From: Mucilaginibacter sp. SG564
GTDB lineage: Bacteria > Bacteroidota > Bacteroidia > Sphingobacteriales > Sphingobacteriaceae
Assembly: GCF_013149275.1 (NCBI RefSeq)
Contig: NZ_JABGNA010000014.1
Coordinates: 62,001-126,000, forward strand
Length of the DNA stretch: 64,000 nucleotides
Reading direction: 5' to 3'
Below are positions 16,788 to 25,850 of the stretch, one piece after another. A program made the translations under genes and the position numbers. The notes beneath the pieces were generated by a model. It saw nothing but the letters and a program-made list of their open reading frames with translations. It searched no databases and was not told the DNA's origin. The number at the start of each line of letters is the position of its first letter. Within the stretch, counting starts at the first letter, position 1.

Positions 16788-16926
16788 CGTCATTGCACGA
16801 AACAGAAGCCCCCTCTAAACGGCGGAGCCCTCATGTAATAATCTCCCCCAAAAGAGGAGACTTCAAAAAGAGCATTTTATAGCCCTCTCCTTTGGAGAGG
16901 GTTGGGTGAGGCTTCTCGCAATGACG
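16788..16926. repeat. Intergenic inverted-repeat element R4
   Basis: Terminal arms CGTCATTGC (16788-16796) and GCAATGACG (16918-16926) bound a 139-base segment rich in CCCCCTCT and CTCTCC/GGAGAGG runs that can fold internally. It fills most of the 305-base gap between the TetR gene and the outer-membrane receptor gene, where I see no coding sequence. It looks like a REP/MITE-type dispersed element. Confidence 0.65.
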
Positions 16927-16949
16927 CGTGAAGATGAGTAACAAGAAAT

Positions 16950-19391
16950 TTATTGATTCAACCCATTCTTAACCCGGTCGCCTTCTTCAGTAGCTTTTGG
17001 TTCATTTTTCATGTTACCGTTGATAGACTGGTTGCCGAATGAATAGGTAAGCCTGAAATTAAAATAACGGGTATTGGTAAACTGCGACAACGAATTATGC
17101 AGATTTAAATAGTTAACCGTTAAAACATCCTTGCGGCCGCGATAAACGTCGTAGTAGTTTACATCAATGGTCAGTTTCTTTTTCAGGAGTTCTTTTTTCA
17201 AACCCAGATCAAGCGCGCTGATGGCATTAACCTGGTAAAAGTTAAATACCGATGGCGAGGTATAAAAGAAGCTGGTATTAAAATAAAAACCCGTGCTGAT
17301 GGTAAACGTGCTCACAAAATTATTGGTAAAGTTTATTTTATTCCGGGTGAATGAGCTTCCTGACAGCTGCGATTCATAATGATCATGCAGTACCGTGCTT
17401 GAGTTTTCGAGCGTCCACCAGCTGGCTACTTTTAACGGAAAATTCAGATCGAACGAGATGTTCCTTTTATTATCCAGGTTAAGCGGCGAGTAGGTTAACA
17501 CATTGGTTTCGGAATTGAGCACCGGCAATTGGGTAATAATATTTTTCTGAGTGCGATAACTTAATGACATATTAACGGAGTGGATAGAATACTCCAGCTT
17601 ATAGTTATTATAGGTACTCGGGTTTAAAAATGGGTTACCGCTCACATAGGTATAAGGATCAATAATAAATACAAAGGGGTTCAGATCTCGGTAGCTGGGC
17701 CTGCTTATTTTTTTGGCGTATGAAAGGGTAAGCGTTTGGCTCGAACCCCATTTTTTATACAACTGCGCGCCAGGCAAAACATTGGTATAGTTTTTTGTAA
17801 AATCCTGCGATGCTACAGCCGCTGTACCTGTTGAACGGGTACTCTCTACACGGGTACCAACCTCTAACGTGGCAAAGCCAAAATCATAATCTAAATTAAA
17901 GTAGTAGGCGTATATTTTTTCGTCGTACTTAAAGTTGTTGGTTTGGCGGGCAGTGGTAACAACGGAGTTGTTTCGCAACGAGTCGCTTACCAAGCCATCT
18001 TTGGTAGTGCTGTTGTTAAATTTACCACCTATTTGCAGGGTTACGGCTTTTGACAGGGCCGTCGAGAAATCGGCGTTAACATTAAACAGGTCAATGGTCG
18101 ACCGGGCATCATTGATAATGCCCGTAGTATTGCTTGGTGTATTTACATTTGAACTGATGGTATTTTGATTTTGGGTAAGATCATAACGCCCCAGGTTTGA
18201 CTCCAGAGTAAACTTAGTTCCTTTGTTAAAAAGATGTTCATAATTAACCGTATAGGTGGAGTTGGTGGCATCGGTTTTAGTTAAACCCGTGGTATTGATG
18301 AGACTTACCAACTGGCTGTCATCAGCGGTATTACCCAAAAATGTTTTGGAAGCGCTGTTAGGCTCCTGCGTTGTTTTGAGGGTATTGCCCCGGTAAAACA
18401 CACCAAAAGTATTCGCGGTATCGATATAATATTCCAGTCCGGCATTATAGTATACCAGCGTGGGTTTATTTTTAATGAACGATTTGGTGTTTAGTAAATA
18501 GTTTTGCCCGTCCTGCTCATAATAACGGTTACCGGTGATATCGGTAAACGCCGGGGTCCATATCCGGCCAGCAGAGGCGGTAATGGTAAACTTTTTTTGC
18601 TTAAAGCTAAAGTCGCCGCCAAAGTTAAACTGGTTGTATTTGTTGCGGGCGTATTCTGTATACAGCGAGGTATTATAGCCTGTTTCCTTTACTTTGTTTT
18701 TAAGCACAATATTGATGATCGCTTTTCTATCCCCCTCGTATGACGAATTGGGGTTGCTGATGATCTCAATTTTTTCGATGTTATCATAAGGGATGGATTT
18801 TAGCTCCTCGAGACTTAAAGGGGTTCTGCGGCCATTTAATAAAATGTCGGGTTCCACGTTGCCGTTTATTTTGAATGATCCATTGAGCAAAGCTACACCC
18901 GGCGCTTTTTGCAAAACATCAAACGCCGTATTTGAAGATGCGAAGATCTTACTCTGCGCGTTGATCTCGGTTTTCCCGGGCTTATTGGATACCAGTTGTC
19001 GCTCGGCTTTCACCTGTACCTCGCCAAGCTGATTTAAATTAGGGATAAGTTTTAATATACCTATATTCTGTACCGGTGTGGCGCCGGTAAGTTCAATACC
19101 CGCCTTGTCGAGCATTTTATAGCCCAGGTAGGATACATTGATACTGTAAGTGCCTTTTTTAAGCCCCTTGATAGTAAATTTACCCGCAGAATCTGTCTGG
19201 AGCGATTTGATATTATTAGGATCTTCGGTGCTGATCAGTTTTACGGTAGCCAGTTCAACGGGGGTGTTATTGGAATTATCAACCACGGCCCCGGTTAATG
19301 TTAAATTACCCTGAGCTTTCAGGGCTGGCGAAACAAATTCAAATAGTACAATAAATAATAATGTGAGCAACCTGGTTAACTGTTTGTTCAT
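16950..19391 (-). CDS. Outer-membrane beta-barrel receptor (OMP_b-brl, TonB-dependent-like)
   Basis: An 813-residue outer-membrane protein from the ATG at 19391, followed by a signal peptide (KQLTRLLTLLFIVLFEF, cleavage near LKAQG). An Ig-like carboxypeptidase-regulatory domain (GAVVDNSNNTPVELATVKL) covers about 30-110, a plug-like domain with VQVKAERQ and DILLNGRR follows, and the rest is beta-barrel ending in an aromatic-rich strand, FRLTYSFGNQS, plus a short tail. The pattern fits the Bacteroidota family with Outer membrane protein beta-barrel domain (PF14905) rather than SusC. No SusD partner is adjacent. It is divergent from the GH28-like gene at 19686. The substrate is unknown. Confidence 0.92.
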   Translation of the reverse strand: MNKQLTRLLTLLFIVLFEFVSPALKAQGNLTLTGAVVDNSNNTPVELATVKLISTEDPNNIKSLQTDSAGKFTIKGLKKGTYSINVSYLGYKMLDKAGIELTGATPVQNIGILKLIPNLNQLGEVQVKAERQLVSNKPGKTEINAQSKIFASSNTAFDVLQKAPGVALLNGSFKINGNVEPDILLNGRRTPLSLEELKSIPYDNIEKIEIISNPNSSYEGDRKAIINIVLKNKVKETGYNTSLYTEYARNKYNQFNFGGDFSFKQKKFTITASAGRIWTPAFTDITGNRYYEQDGQNYLLNTKSFIKNKPTLVYYNAGLEYYIDTANTFGVFYRGNTLKTTQEPNSASKTFLGNTADDSQLVSLINTTGLTKTDATNSTYTVNYEHLFNKGTKFTLESNLGRYDLTQNQNTISSNVNTPSNTTGIINDARSTIDLFNVNADFSTALSKAVTLQIGGKFNNSTTKDGLVSDSLRNNSVVTTARQTNNFKYDEKIYAYYFNLDYDFGFATLEVGTRVESTRSTGTAAVASQDFTKNYTNVLPGAQLYKKWGSSQTLTLSYAKKISRPSYRDLNPFVFIIDPYTYVSGNPFLNPSTYNNYKLEYSIHSVNMSLSYRTQKNIITQLPVLNSETNVLTYSPLNLDNKRNISFDLNFPLKVASWWTLENSSTVLHDHYESQLSGSSFTRNKINFTNNFVSTFTISTGFYFNTSFFYTSPSVFNFYQVNAISALDLGLKKELLKKKLTIDVNYYDVYRGRKDVLTVNYLNLHNSLSQFTNTRYFNFRLTYSFGNQSINGNMKNEPKATEEGDRVKNGLNQ

Positions 19392-19685
19392 AGATGGTAT
19401 TTTATGGGGCATTATGGTAAAGTATCATTTCTTCCTAATTTAGTTTAAAGAAAATCCACTGCTTAATTTTTTCGATGAACTCACCTATAGTTTCGATATA
19501 TGTTATTTTATTTATGACGAGTTTAATCAGACTTCAGGCAGGATGGATAAAAAACAGCCGTTGTCAAAATAGATTAATAAATAGGCAATATTTCATGAGC
19601 CAGGCGTCGCTATTTCTTATTTATTTGTACAGGTTGATCTTTGCCGGTCAGCCTCCCTTTCTCCACGATTATTGGATATCATGAT

Positions 19686-22631
19686 ATGACCAGGCCATCT
19701 GTAATAAAACTTGCACTTCTTTTATGCTTCGCGATACCGGCTATGGTGACTGCTCAAACGCGACGTACGGCCCCCCGCATAACCTTTGGTAAAAACGCCC
19801 GCAACATCGCCTGCATAGCCAATGATTCCCTGGTACTCATTAGCGGCACTACCTATTTGTTTACCGTGGATACCCCCGAAGACCAGGGTCTCGTCTCCAC
19901 CAAAGTAAGCGTAGGCGATTTGCCCGGACAATTGGCTTCGACCAATGGCAACGCTCAAAAATATACGGTCATTGATCAAAATGGCAAAACAAAAACCGAT
20001 GGCGATATCAACACCGGCGATAAATTGATAGTAACATCAAAAGGAGCGTCAAAAACCTATCATATTGCCGTTAAACCGATGGCCCTTAGCGGCCGTCTGA
20101 GGTTGGATAATGCAACTATTACCACAAAAGCCAGCCGCGATTTGGTGTTGTATTTTACCGCAGGGCAACGCAGTCCGGACGCTACCTTAAAGATCTTTAT
20201 TCCCGCCGGTATCACCGTCACCTTGGATAATACCACGGTAAATGTTATTGGGCGGGGCGAGGTAAAACTAAGCCGCCTGGCTACCCAATCCATCGGACGG
20301 GTTGGCACCAAGTATTCTTACTCCCGGGTTGGGGATGTCCGTATTTCCGGTTCCACCGCTTTAGGCTCGGTCATTACCTTCCATCATCTCGACCTGAGGC
20401 CTGCAAACGGCGCCGATCTCCAACTCCGCATCAGCGACGTCAATCTCAAAAAAACAGGAAAATACCTATTCAGGGCATCATACGGTACCTCCAAGCCCGA
20501 GGTATTGACAAGTCCCGGCACGGGCCCCGAAACAGCTGTGCTCACCGCTACCCGAACCATCTCCGATCTGGAACGGACACCTGATACCGCTATGAGCTAC
20601 CGCGAAAAACCTGACCTATATACCACTACCCATTTTAAATGGGGAAAGGGTGGAAAAGCATCCGGTGCGCAATTGATGCAATCAACAGACCAAGGCAAAA
20701 CATGGTCGGCAGCATCGGCCAAAATCGATCTTAAAAAAGCCATAGCTTCGGTTTCGGGTCTGGTTCCCAACAAGCTTTACACCTTTAAGCTCAACGTGAA
20801 GGATGGTGCGCAAAAAGGCTATTCCAACACGGTTTCGTTTTACTCGGGCAAAATGGATATCAAATCCTTTGGCGTTACCGGCAGCGGCACCGACGATACC
20901 GAGAACATCAACAAAGCTATCGCCTATCTTCACCAGTTGGGCGGCGGCACCCTGTTATTTACCCAGGGCACTTATATGGTTCGCACTGTTCACCTCCTGA
21001 GCAATGTTTTCCTGTACCTGGAAAAAGATGCCATCATCAAAGCCATCAAGGGTGGCGATGCGCCGGAATCAACCTGGTTTAGCGATCGTAAATACCGCTC
21101 GGGCCTTTCCCCTACCGACGCCGGCCCTTATGCCGATCCTGAAAACTATATGACCAAGCAGGATGTGGGTCATCATTATTTTAAAAACGCCATGTTCTTT
21201 GGCGAGCGGCTGGATAACGTGAAAATCATAGGCAATGGCCAGATCAACGGGAACGCCAACCTGGTTAATGGCGATGGCGTGATGAAAAACCCACCCGATA
21301 ATCGTTGCGATAAGATGTTTTCGCTCAAACTGTGTACCCGCGTAGAGATTGGAGGCATCTATCACCCCGAAGATCTGTGGTACGACGAAACCAAAGATGA
21401 ACCTTATTACATCGGCGCTAACGGTACTAAAAATTTCGACAGCGATAACATGCTCAAACTTGATCGCTCCGGGCATTTTGCTTTACTGGCTACCGGTACC
21501 GATGACATCAACATACACGATACCTACATCTGCAAAAACAACCAAACCAATGTGCGCGATGTGTATGATTTTATGGAGTGCAATAAGGTAAAAGTCACCA
21601 ATATATTCTCGCGGGTAAGCTCTGATGATGTGATAAAACCGGGGTCCGACTGCTCACTGGGCTTTACCCGGCCGGCCAGCAATTACCTGGTGCGCAACAT
21701 TATTGGCGATACCAATTGCAACCTCATCCAGTTAGGCTCCGAAACCGCCGATGATATTACCCAGGTTTATGTAGATAATATTTACGTGCTGGGCGCCAAC
21801 AAGGCTGGCTTCTCCATATCCACCAACGATGGCGGCCACGTAAAAGATATTTACCTCAACAGTGGTCGTACCGGCCCTATCCGTGAGCGATCCAAAATGT
21901 ACCGGGCCACCACACCCTTTTTTATATCCATATCCAACCGCGGTCGCGTTATCGGTGCCGAGGCTGGCAGATACACATTTATCGAAAACGGCAAAAAACA
22001 CGATGAGCTGCTGATTAAGAACGTAAACATTGGCCAGGTAGAAAATATTAACCTTAAAGCACTGGATGTATATGAAGTTTATGGCGGCAGTTCATACAAT
22101 GGTAAACGCTGGAAGCCTTATGACGGCACCCAGCGCAGAGCCTCGCCCATTATTGCGGGCTACAAGCTGCCCAATAATGCCGACGTTACGGGCGGATTGG
22201 ATTTTAAACTGCCCAATGGCCTGCATACAGGCTATATAAAAAATGTTGCTTTTGATGATATCAACTTCCTGGTTAAAGGAGGCAACCCGATAACCGATAC
22301 CACTGCCGTTCCGGCCGAGCTTGGTGTGGGGCAATACAATGCCGCCGATCTTAAGATACAACCCTCCTACGGGCTCTGGGCCAGGCATGTGAAAAATATT
22401 TCGGTTAATAACTGCACGTTTAATTACGAGAAACGCGATAGTAGGTATGTCCTGTTTTTTGACGATGTGATTGGCGCCGGCATCAGCCATATCAAAGCGG
22501 TACAGGCACAGGATAATGCCATAGTAATAGGCACAAAAAAAGCGCAAAACATACAGGTATCCAACTCCGTATATTATCATGATACCTGGGGGAACGCACC
22601 AGCAGCGTTAACAGCACCCGCTAAGGAGTGA
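19686..22631 (+). CDS. Secreted GH28-like right-handed beta-helix protein
   Basis: A 981-residue secreted protein using the ATG at 19686, whose signal peptide ends near MVTAQ; an upstream ATG at 19641 would misplace the signal. Residues 30-285 are beta-rich and unassigned, about 300-385 resemble a fibronectin type III domain, and from about 388 a pectate-lyase/GH28 beta-helix begins with FGVTGSGTDDTENINKAI and GGGTLLFTQGTY. SSDDVIKPGSDC aligns with the DD catalytic region of polygalacturonases and GSETADDI lies where GHG is expected, so the standard His is not obvious. Polysaccharide degradation is likely, but the linkage and even activity are uncertain. Confidence 0.88.
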   Translation: MTRPSVIKLALLLCFAIPAMVTAQTRRTAPRITFGKNARNIACIANDSLVLISGTTYLFTVDTPEDQGLVSTKVSVGDLPGQLASTNGNAQKYTVIDQNGKTKTDGDINTGDKLIVTSKGASKTYHIAVKPMALSGRLRLDNATITTKASRDLVLYFTAGQRSPDATLKIFIPAGITVTLDNTTVNVIGRGEVKLSRLATQSIGRVGTKYSYSRVGDVRISGSTALGSVITFHHLDLRPANGADLQLRISDVNLKKTGKYLFRASYGTSKPEVLTSPGTGPETAVLTATRTISDLERTPDTAMSYREKPDLYTTTHFKWGKGGKASGAQLMQSTDQGKTWSAASAKIDLKKAIASVSGLVPNKLYTFKLNVKDGAQKGYSNTVSFYSGKMDIKSFGVTGSGTDDTENINKAIAYLHQLGGGTLLFTQGTYMVRTVHLLSNVFLYLEKDAIIKAIKGGDAPESTWFSDRKYRSGLSPTDAGPYADPENYMTKQDVGHHYFKNAMFFGERLDNVKIIGNGQINGNANLVNGDGVMKNPPDNRCDKMFSLKLCTRVEIGGIYHPEDLWYDETKDEPYYIGANGTKNFDSDNMLKLDRSGHFALLATGTDDINIHDTYICKNNQTNVRDVYDFMECNKVKVTNIFSRVSSDDVIKPGSDCSLGFTRPASNYLVRNIIGDTNCNLIQLGSETADDITQVYVDNIYVLGANKAGFSISTNDGGHVKDIYLNSGRTGPIRERSKMYRATTPFFISISNRGRVIGAEAGRYTFIENGKKHDELLIKNVNIGQVENINLKALDVYEVYGGSSYNGKRWKPYDGTQRRASPIIAGYKLPNNADVTGGLDFKLPNGLHTGYIKNVAFDDINFLVKGGNPITDTTAVPAELGVGQYNAADLKIQPSYGLWARHVKNISVNNCTFNYEKRDSRYVLFFDDVIGAGISHIKAVQAQDNAIVIGTKKAQNIQVSNSVYYHDTWGNAPAALTAPAKE

Positions 22632-22691
22632 TTGTTATGCCTAAAAAGGCTGTCACCCTGTCGAAGGGTGTGCGCAGGAGGGTAAAACTAC

Positions 22692-22814
22692 TGTCATTTC
22701 GAACGAGGAACGAGGAGAAATCTTTTACGATTGGCTATTGAAACTTAGCATCACGTAGAAGATTTCTCTTTCGCACCATGCACGTACCCCGCCCATGCTC
22801 TATCGAAATGACAT
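22692..22814. repeat. Dispersed hairpin repeat R2, copy a
   Basis: The element begins TGTCATTTCGAACGA and ends ATCGAAATGACA, with inner arms AGGAGAAATCTTTTACG and GTAGAAGATTTCTCT that also pair. A second copy lies at 62533-62642 with the same arms. It occupies the gap between the GH28-like and azoreductase genes. A related partial motif, GTCACCCTGTCGAAGGGTG, precedes it near 22655. Confidence 0.75.
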
Positions 22815-22845
22815 CCTTTTATTTCTTTTTTAGAATCTCATATCC

Positions 22846-23457
22846 TCAATAAGCATACTCTTCAACAGCACTCAAAGCTTTGGGCAGCGCGGTTTCTTTG
22901 GTTTCGCCCCTGAAATGCCCCTCCACACGGAAAACGGTTATGTCTGTCAACCCAATCAAACCAAGAACAGTTCTGAGGTATGGTTCTGTAAAATCATAAC
23001 TTTTCAAGGCCCCTTCAGAAAATACCCCGCCCGAAGCGATACTCAAATAAACCTTTTTATTTTTTACAAGTCCTTCCGGCATACCGCCTTCAGCATAACT
23101 AAAAGTAACACCACCTCTAACAACATGATCTATCCATGATTTTAGTGTAGATGGGATACTAAAATTATACATCGGCACACCAATTACAATAATGTCGGCA
23201 TCCTGAAGCTCACGGATAGCCTCGTCCGAGTGTTTAACAGCCTCGCGGTGCTCAGGCGTCCGTGCCTCCTCGGGGGTATAAAATGCGGTAAACTGCGATT
23301 CTTCCAGGTGCGGGAACGGTTTTTGGGTCAAATCACGTGTTTGCACGGTACTACCGGGATAAACGGCGGATAGTTTTTCCAAGATAGCTCCGGATAATTT
23401 GTTGCTGTAGGATTCATCCCTTTTCACACTCGAAATGATATTCAATATCTTTTTCAT
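22846..23457 (-). CDS. FMN-dependent NADH:quinone oxidoreductase / azoreductase (AzoR family)
   Basis: A 203-residue flavodoxin-like reductase. The N-terminal ISSVKRDESYSNKLS loop binds FMN phosphate, IIVIGVPMYNFSIPS (about 90-105) and LKSWIDHVVRGGVTF (about 107-121) are hallmark AzoR motifs, and the length matches the family. Such enzymes reduce quinones and azo compounds with NAD(P)H, usually as dimers, in response to electrophile stress. A -7 box (TACCTTTG) at 23480-23487 and a perfect palindrome at 23514-23549 lie directly upstream, which points to a dedicated repressor. No regulator gene adjoins it in this window. Confidence 0.94.
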   Translation of the reverse strand: MKKILNIISSVKRDESYSNKLSGAILEKLSAVYPGSTVQTRDLTQKPFPHLEESQFTAFYTPEEARTPEHREAVKHSDEAIRELQDADIIVIGVPMYNFSIPSTLKSWIDHVVRGGVTFSYAEGGMPEGLVKNKKVYLSIASGGVFSEGALKSYDFTEPYLRTVLGLIGLTDITVFRVEGHFRGETKETALPKALSAVEEYAY

Positions 23458-23479
23458 TGTTTTTTATTTTTTGTTTAGT

Positions 23480-23487
23480 CAAAGGTA
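23480..23487 (-). promoter_or_regulatory. Bacteroidota-type -7 box of the azoreductase gene
   Basis: On the minus strand this reads TACCTTTG, a full match to TAnnTTTG. It is 22 bases before the azoreductase start. The expected -33 region falls just downstream of, or at the edge of, the palindrome at 23514-23549, so binding there could block RNA polymerase. Confidence 0.55.
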
Positions 23488-23513
23488 TCCAGTATAACTA
23501 TACAAAAGATACT

Positions 23514-23549
23514 AGTATACCAAAGGATAGTAGTATCCTTTGGTATACT
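23514..23549. promoter_or_regulatory. Perfect 16-bp-arm palindrome, candidate operator of the azoreductase gene
   Basis: Arms AGTATACCAAAGGATA (23514-23529) and TATCCTTTGGTATACT (23534-23549) pair perfectly around GTAG. Partial copies of the same words, GGTATCCAGTATA and GATACTAGTATACC, lie between it and the gene, making a cluster of related half-sites. The position upstream of the -7 box suggests an operator for an HxlR, MarR or similar redox-sensing repressor; the regulator class is inference. Confidence 0.7.
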
Positions 23550-23717
23550 GGAAAACAGGATGGAAGCCAAATCACATCCTTTTCAATAGGGAAAAAATCG
23601 AAAACCTCAGGATCCTCTTCGAGAGACCCTGAGGGAACAAAAAATAATATCGAATAATGAATTTTGAATTTTGAACACCGATCTGGTATTTCAGCATTCA
23701 GTATTTAAAAAACATAG

Positions 23718-23793
23718 GGTGTCATCCTGAGCTCCGTCGAAGGACGCGCGCAGAGGCCTACCCACCATGCTTCGACGGGCTCAGCATGACACC
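23718..23793. repeat. REP-like hairpin R3
   Basis: Arms GGTGTCATCCTGAGC and GCTCAGCATGACACC near the two ends, with inner CCGTCGAAG and CTTCGACGG also pairing, form a long imperfect hairpin. The sequence style is that of repetitive extragenic elements of Bacteroidota. It lies in the 23458-24568 region, in which I see repeats but no gene. Confidence 0.7.
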
Positions 23794-23811
23794 ACCCTAC
23801 CAAAGCCAGAG

Positions 23812-23895
23812 CCTGTGCGATTCCTTCCCTCGGGAAGGGGAGGAAGGGGTTCATAGCTAAATAGACTATAGCACACAGATAACCCCTCCCTGCTA
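23812..23895. repeat. Dispersed repeat R1, copy b
   Basis: Bases 23812-23847 are identical to 13646-13681 and are followed by AACCCCTCCCTGC as in the other copy. A further CCCCTCCCGTGGGGGGG hairpin follows at about 23914-23930. Confidence 0.75.
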
Positions 23896-23941
23896 CAGCA
23901 CTATCCAACCGCACCCCTCCCGTGGGGGGGACTGAAAAATA

Positions 23942-24240
23942 TCAGATCACTTCTTTTGCTCCGTCAGCAGATAAGCTTCGGGTGAAAGCGGGCAGAACGA
24001 TGGTGGCTTGTGCGGCTGTAAGGGCATAGCGAACCTTATCTGAAGCGTGAGGCAATGAGCGAACGCAGTGGAGGTAAGGTTTAGCAGCCCGTGGTTCTGC
24101 CCGGTTTGCAGGGCAGAGGCTATGAGCGTAAAGAAGCATTTCTGCTGAAGCCTTTTTGGTTACTTTTGTGGCGACAAAAGTAACTGGCCCTCCCGCGGCC
24201 AAGAGCGGGTTTGCGCCAAGTCAAGTGGCCCTGTATAAAG
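23942..24240. repeat. Repeat-like element R6 with a perfect hairpin
   Basis: This GC-richer block carries an open minus-strand frame of 86 codons (PVTFVATKVTK) that I do not believe to be a gene. Its most distinctive part is a perfect hairpin, GTTACTTTTGT at 24159-24169 with ACAAAAGTAAC at 24174-24184. Further pairing segments, GGGCAGAAC near 23990 with GTTCTGCCC near 24094, suggest a folded element. Base composition differs from the flanks. No second copy is present in this window, so calling it dispersed is inference. Confidence 0.45.
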
Positions 24241-24410
24241 AGGATTATTAATCTTTTGATTGCATCTTATGGGTATTAATGAGCTCCCTCCGGTCGGTTG
24301 TCTTCGTACCTCTCAATGACGTGTCGAATAGACAACATATACCTTCAGGATATCTCCCACCAATTTTTTTCATAACCCCATTAATCCTTTCCTCAAAAAT
24401 CCAGTCTGAT

Positions 24411-24452
24411 AAAAAAGCGCTTTACCGATAAAATGGCAAAGCGGCTTTTTTA
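24411..24452. terminator. Terminator-like hairpin upstream of the 24569 gene
   Basis: An imperfect stem, AAAAAAGCGCTTTACC pairing with GGCAAAGCGGCTTTTTT, ends in T residues. With no clear gene upstream on either strand, it may protect the following operon from read-through out of the repeat island. Confidence 0.5.
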
Positions 24453-24568
24453 TTTGTTTATATATGATCGTTATAGTTAAAAAACGTTAAATAAATGACT
24501 GTACGTCAACTTTCTGTAGGTACATACGATTTGTTTTTACTTATTTTTGCTACATCAAATTTAAAGTC

Positions 24569-25000
24569 ATGCAAAGGAAATTAATTATCATTGCGAGCTT
24601 ACTGATAGGTAGTTTTTACAGCGGCGTTGTACACGCCCAGCAAACAACCGCTTTAGAACCTGATCAAAATCCAAGATATTTGGAAAGTCAGTATAAATAT
24701 ATGCGTGGGGCCGACAGCCTGAACAGCCTGCACGGTACTACTATTCAAAACACGTACAAAGCTTACGACTGGTACGAGGCAAAACTGGAACGCCGTCGTC
24801 AAAACCGCGAATGGCGCCACGAGGAACGGATGAATGGTTATTATGATTACAGCCCGTCATGGAGCCTGTATGGCGGCTACTCTTATCCCTACAGTAACTG
24901 GGGTTGGAACAGTGGCTGGGGAGGCGGCTGGGGCGGTCGTTACGGAAACCGCGGAGGCTGGGGCACTAATATTGGTGTTGGCGTAGGCTGGCGCTGGTAA
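24569..25000 (+). CDS. Secreted Gly/Trp/Tyr-rich hypothetical protein
   Basis: A 143-residue protein with a signal peptide (about residues 1-24, ending VVHAQ). The mature part has a charged helical stretch (YEAKLERRRQNREWRHEER) and a C-terminal low-complexity tail made of Gly, Trp, Tyr, Asn and Arg from about residue 95 to the end, finishing GVGVGWRW. I do not recognise a family. A TATTTTTG -7-like box lies at 24542-24549. It is 49 bases upstream of the LpoB-like lipoprotein gene and on the same strand, so it may belong to that envelope operon. The aromatic tail suggests outer-membrane or surface association, by inference only. Confidence 0.85.
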   Translation: MQRKLIIIASLLIGSFYSGVVHAQQTTALEPDQNPRYLESQYKYMRGADSLNSLHGTTIQNTYKAYDWYEAKLERRRQNREWRHEERMNGYYDYSPSWSLYGGYSYPYSNWGWNSGWGGGWGGRYGNRGGWGTNIGVGVGWRW

Positions 25001-25049
25001 CAATTTACACAAAATACTATCTTACTATATAAAACCCCGAACAATACAC

Positions 25050-25646
25050 ATGAAATTCAACAAAATTATAGCAGTTGCTGCCATTGCAGTTTCAGGAATG
25101 CTTATAGCTTCATCATGCTCCAGACAAGTAACACGTGTTAGTACAGACGAAACTATCGACATCAGCGGTAACTGGAACAACAGCGACTCCAGATTAGTTG
25201 CAGCCGACCTTACAGATAAAATATTGAACGCTCCCTGGATCAATACACACCAGGAAGAACATCAGGGTAAACGCCCTGTTGTTATTGTTGGCTTTATCCA
25301 AAACAAAAGCCATGAACATATTGACGCCGAAACCTTTGTAAAAGATGTGGAAAGCGCGTTTATACAAACCCAAAAAGTACGTTTGGTACAAGGCGGTAAA
25401 AAACGTGAAGAACTGCGTGCCGAAAAAGAAGATCAGCAAACCAATGCCACCGTTTCGAGCATGAAAAAATTCGGTTTGGAAAACGGCGCCGATTATATAT
25501 TACAAGGCTCTATCAACTCTATTGTTGACGCGCACAAACGTCAAAAAGTAGTTTACTACCAGGTTAACCTGGAACTAACCAACATCCAAAGCAATGAAGT
25601 AGTTTGGATAGGCGAAAAGAAAATAGCCAAATACGTAAAAAACTAA
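25050..25646 (+). CDS. Penicillin-binding-protein activator LpoB-like lipoprotein
   Basis: A 198-residue lipoprotein: signal peptide with lipobox-like IASSC and Cys near residue 23. The mature domain matches the LpoB/FlgO-like fold by the sequence pattern RPVVIVGFIQNKSHEHIDAETFVKDVESAF, then GADYILQGSINSIVD and a terminal strand ending VWIGEKKIAK. In proteobacteria LpoB activates the peptidoglycan synthase PBP1b from the outer membrane. In Bacteroidota similar proteins occur next to COG3014 lipoproteins, as here, and their partner is less certain. It is preceded by a Gly-rich secreted protein gene and followed after 204 bases by the COG3014 gene. Confidence 0.88.
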   Translation: MKFNKIIAVAAIAVSGMLIASSCSRQVTRVSTDETIDISGNWNNSDSRLVAADLTDKILNAPWINTHQEEHQGKRPVVIVGFIQNKSHEHIDAETFVKDVESAFIQTQKVRLVQGGKKREELRAEKEDQQTNATVSSMKKFGLENGADYILQGSINSIVDAHKRQKVVYYQVNLELTNIQSNEVVWIGEKKIAKYVKN

Positions 25647-25654
25647 GCCTGTTA

Positions 25655-25845
25655 TAGGGAGAGTCAAGAGCCAAGAATCAATAGTCAAGACAACGCAAAA
25701 GCGGTTTATTGTTCCTGATTTTTGGTTCTTGATCCTTATAAATAATCCGATATAGAAAGAATCGGGATATAAGAATTAAAAGTCAAGACAATACAAAATT
25801 GACCTGTAACTCTTGATTCTTGACTCTTGGTTCTTGATTCTAAAT
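25655..25845. repeat. Imperfect inverted repeat between the two lipoprotein genes
   Basis: GAGTCAAGAGCCAAGAATCAA near 25661 is nearly the reverse complement of TTGATTCTTGACTCTTGG near 25813, and related words AGTCAAGACAA and CTTGATC occur between them. The whole 191-base spacer could fold on itself. It may attenuate or stabilise the transcript between the LpoB-like and COG3014 genes, or be a decayed repeat. Confidence 0.55.
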
Positions 25846-25850
25846 AAAAA

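Noticed and set aside
23457..23657. Plus-strand ORF of 66 codons upstream of the azoreductase gene
   Set aside because: It runs through the promoter and palindrome, and its composition follows the repeats; no protein features.
23942..24202. Minus-strand ORF of 86 codons in element R6
   Set aside because: It follows the hairpin sequence (PVTFVATKVTK is the hairpin translated) and has no ribosome site or family resemblance; more likely a repeat than a gene.
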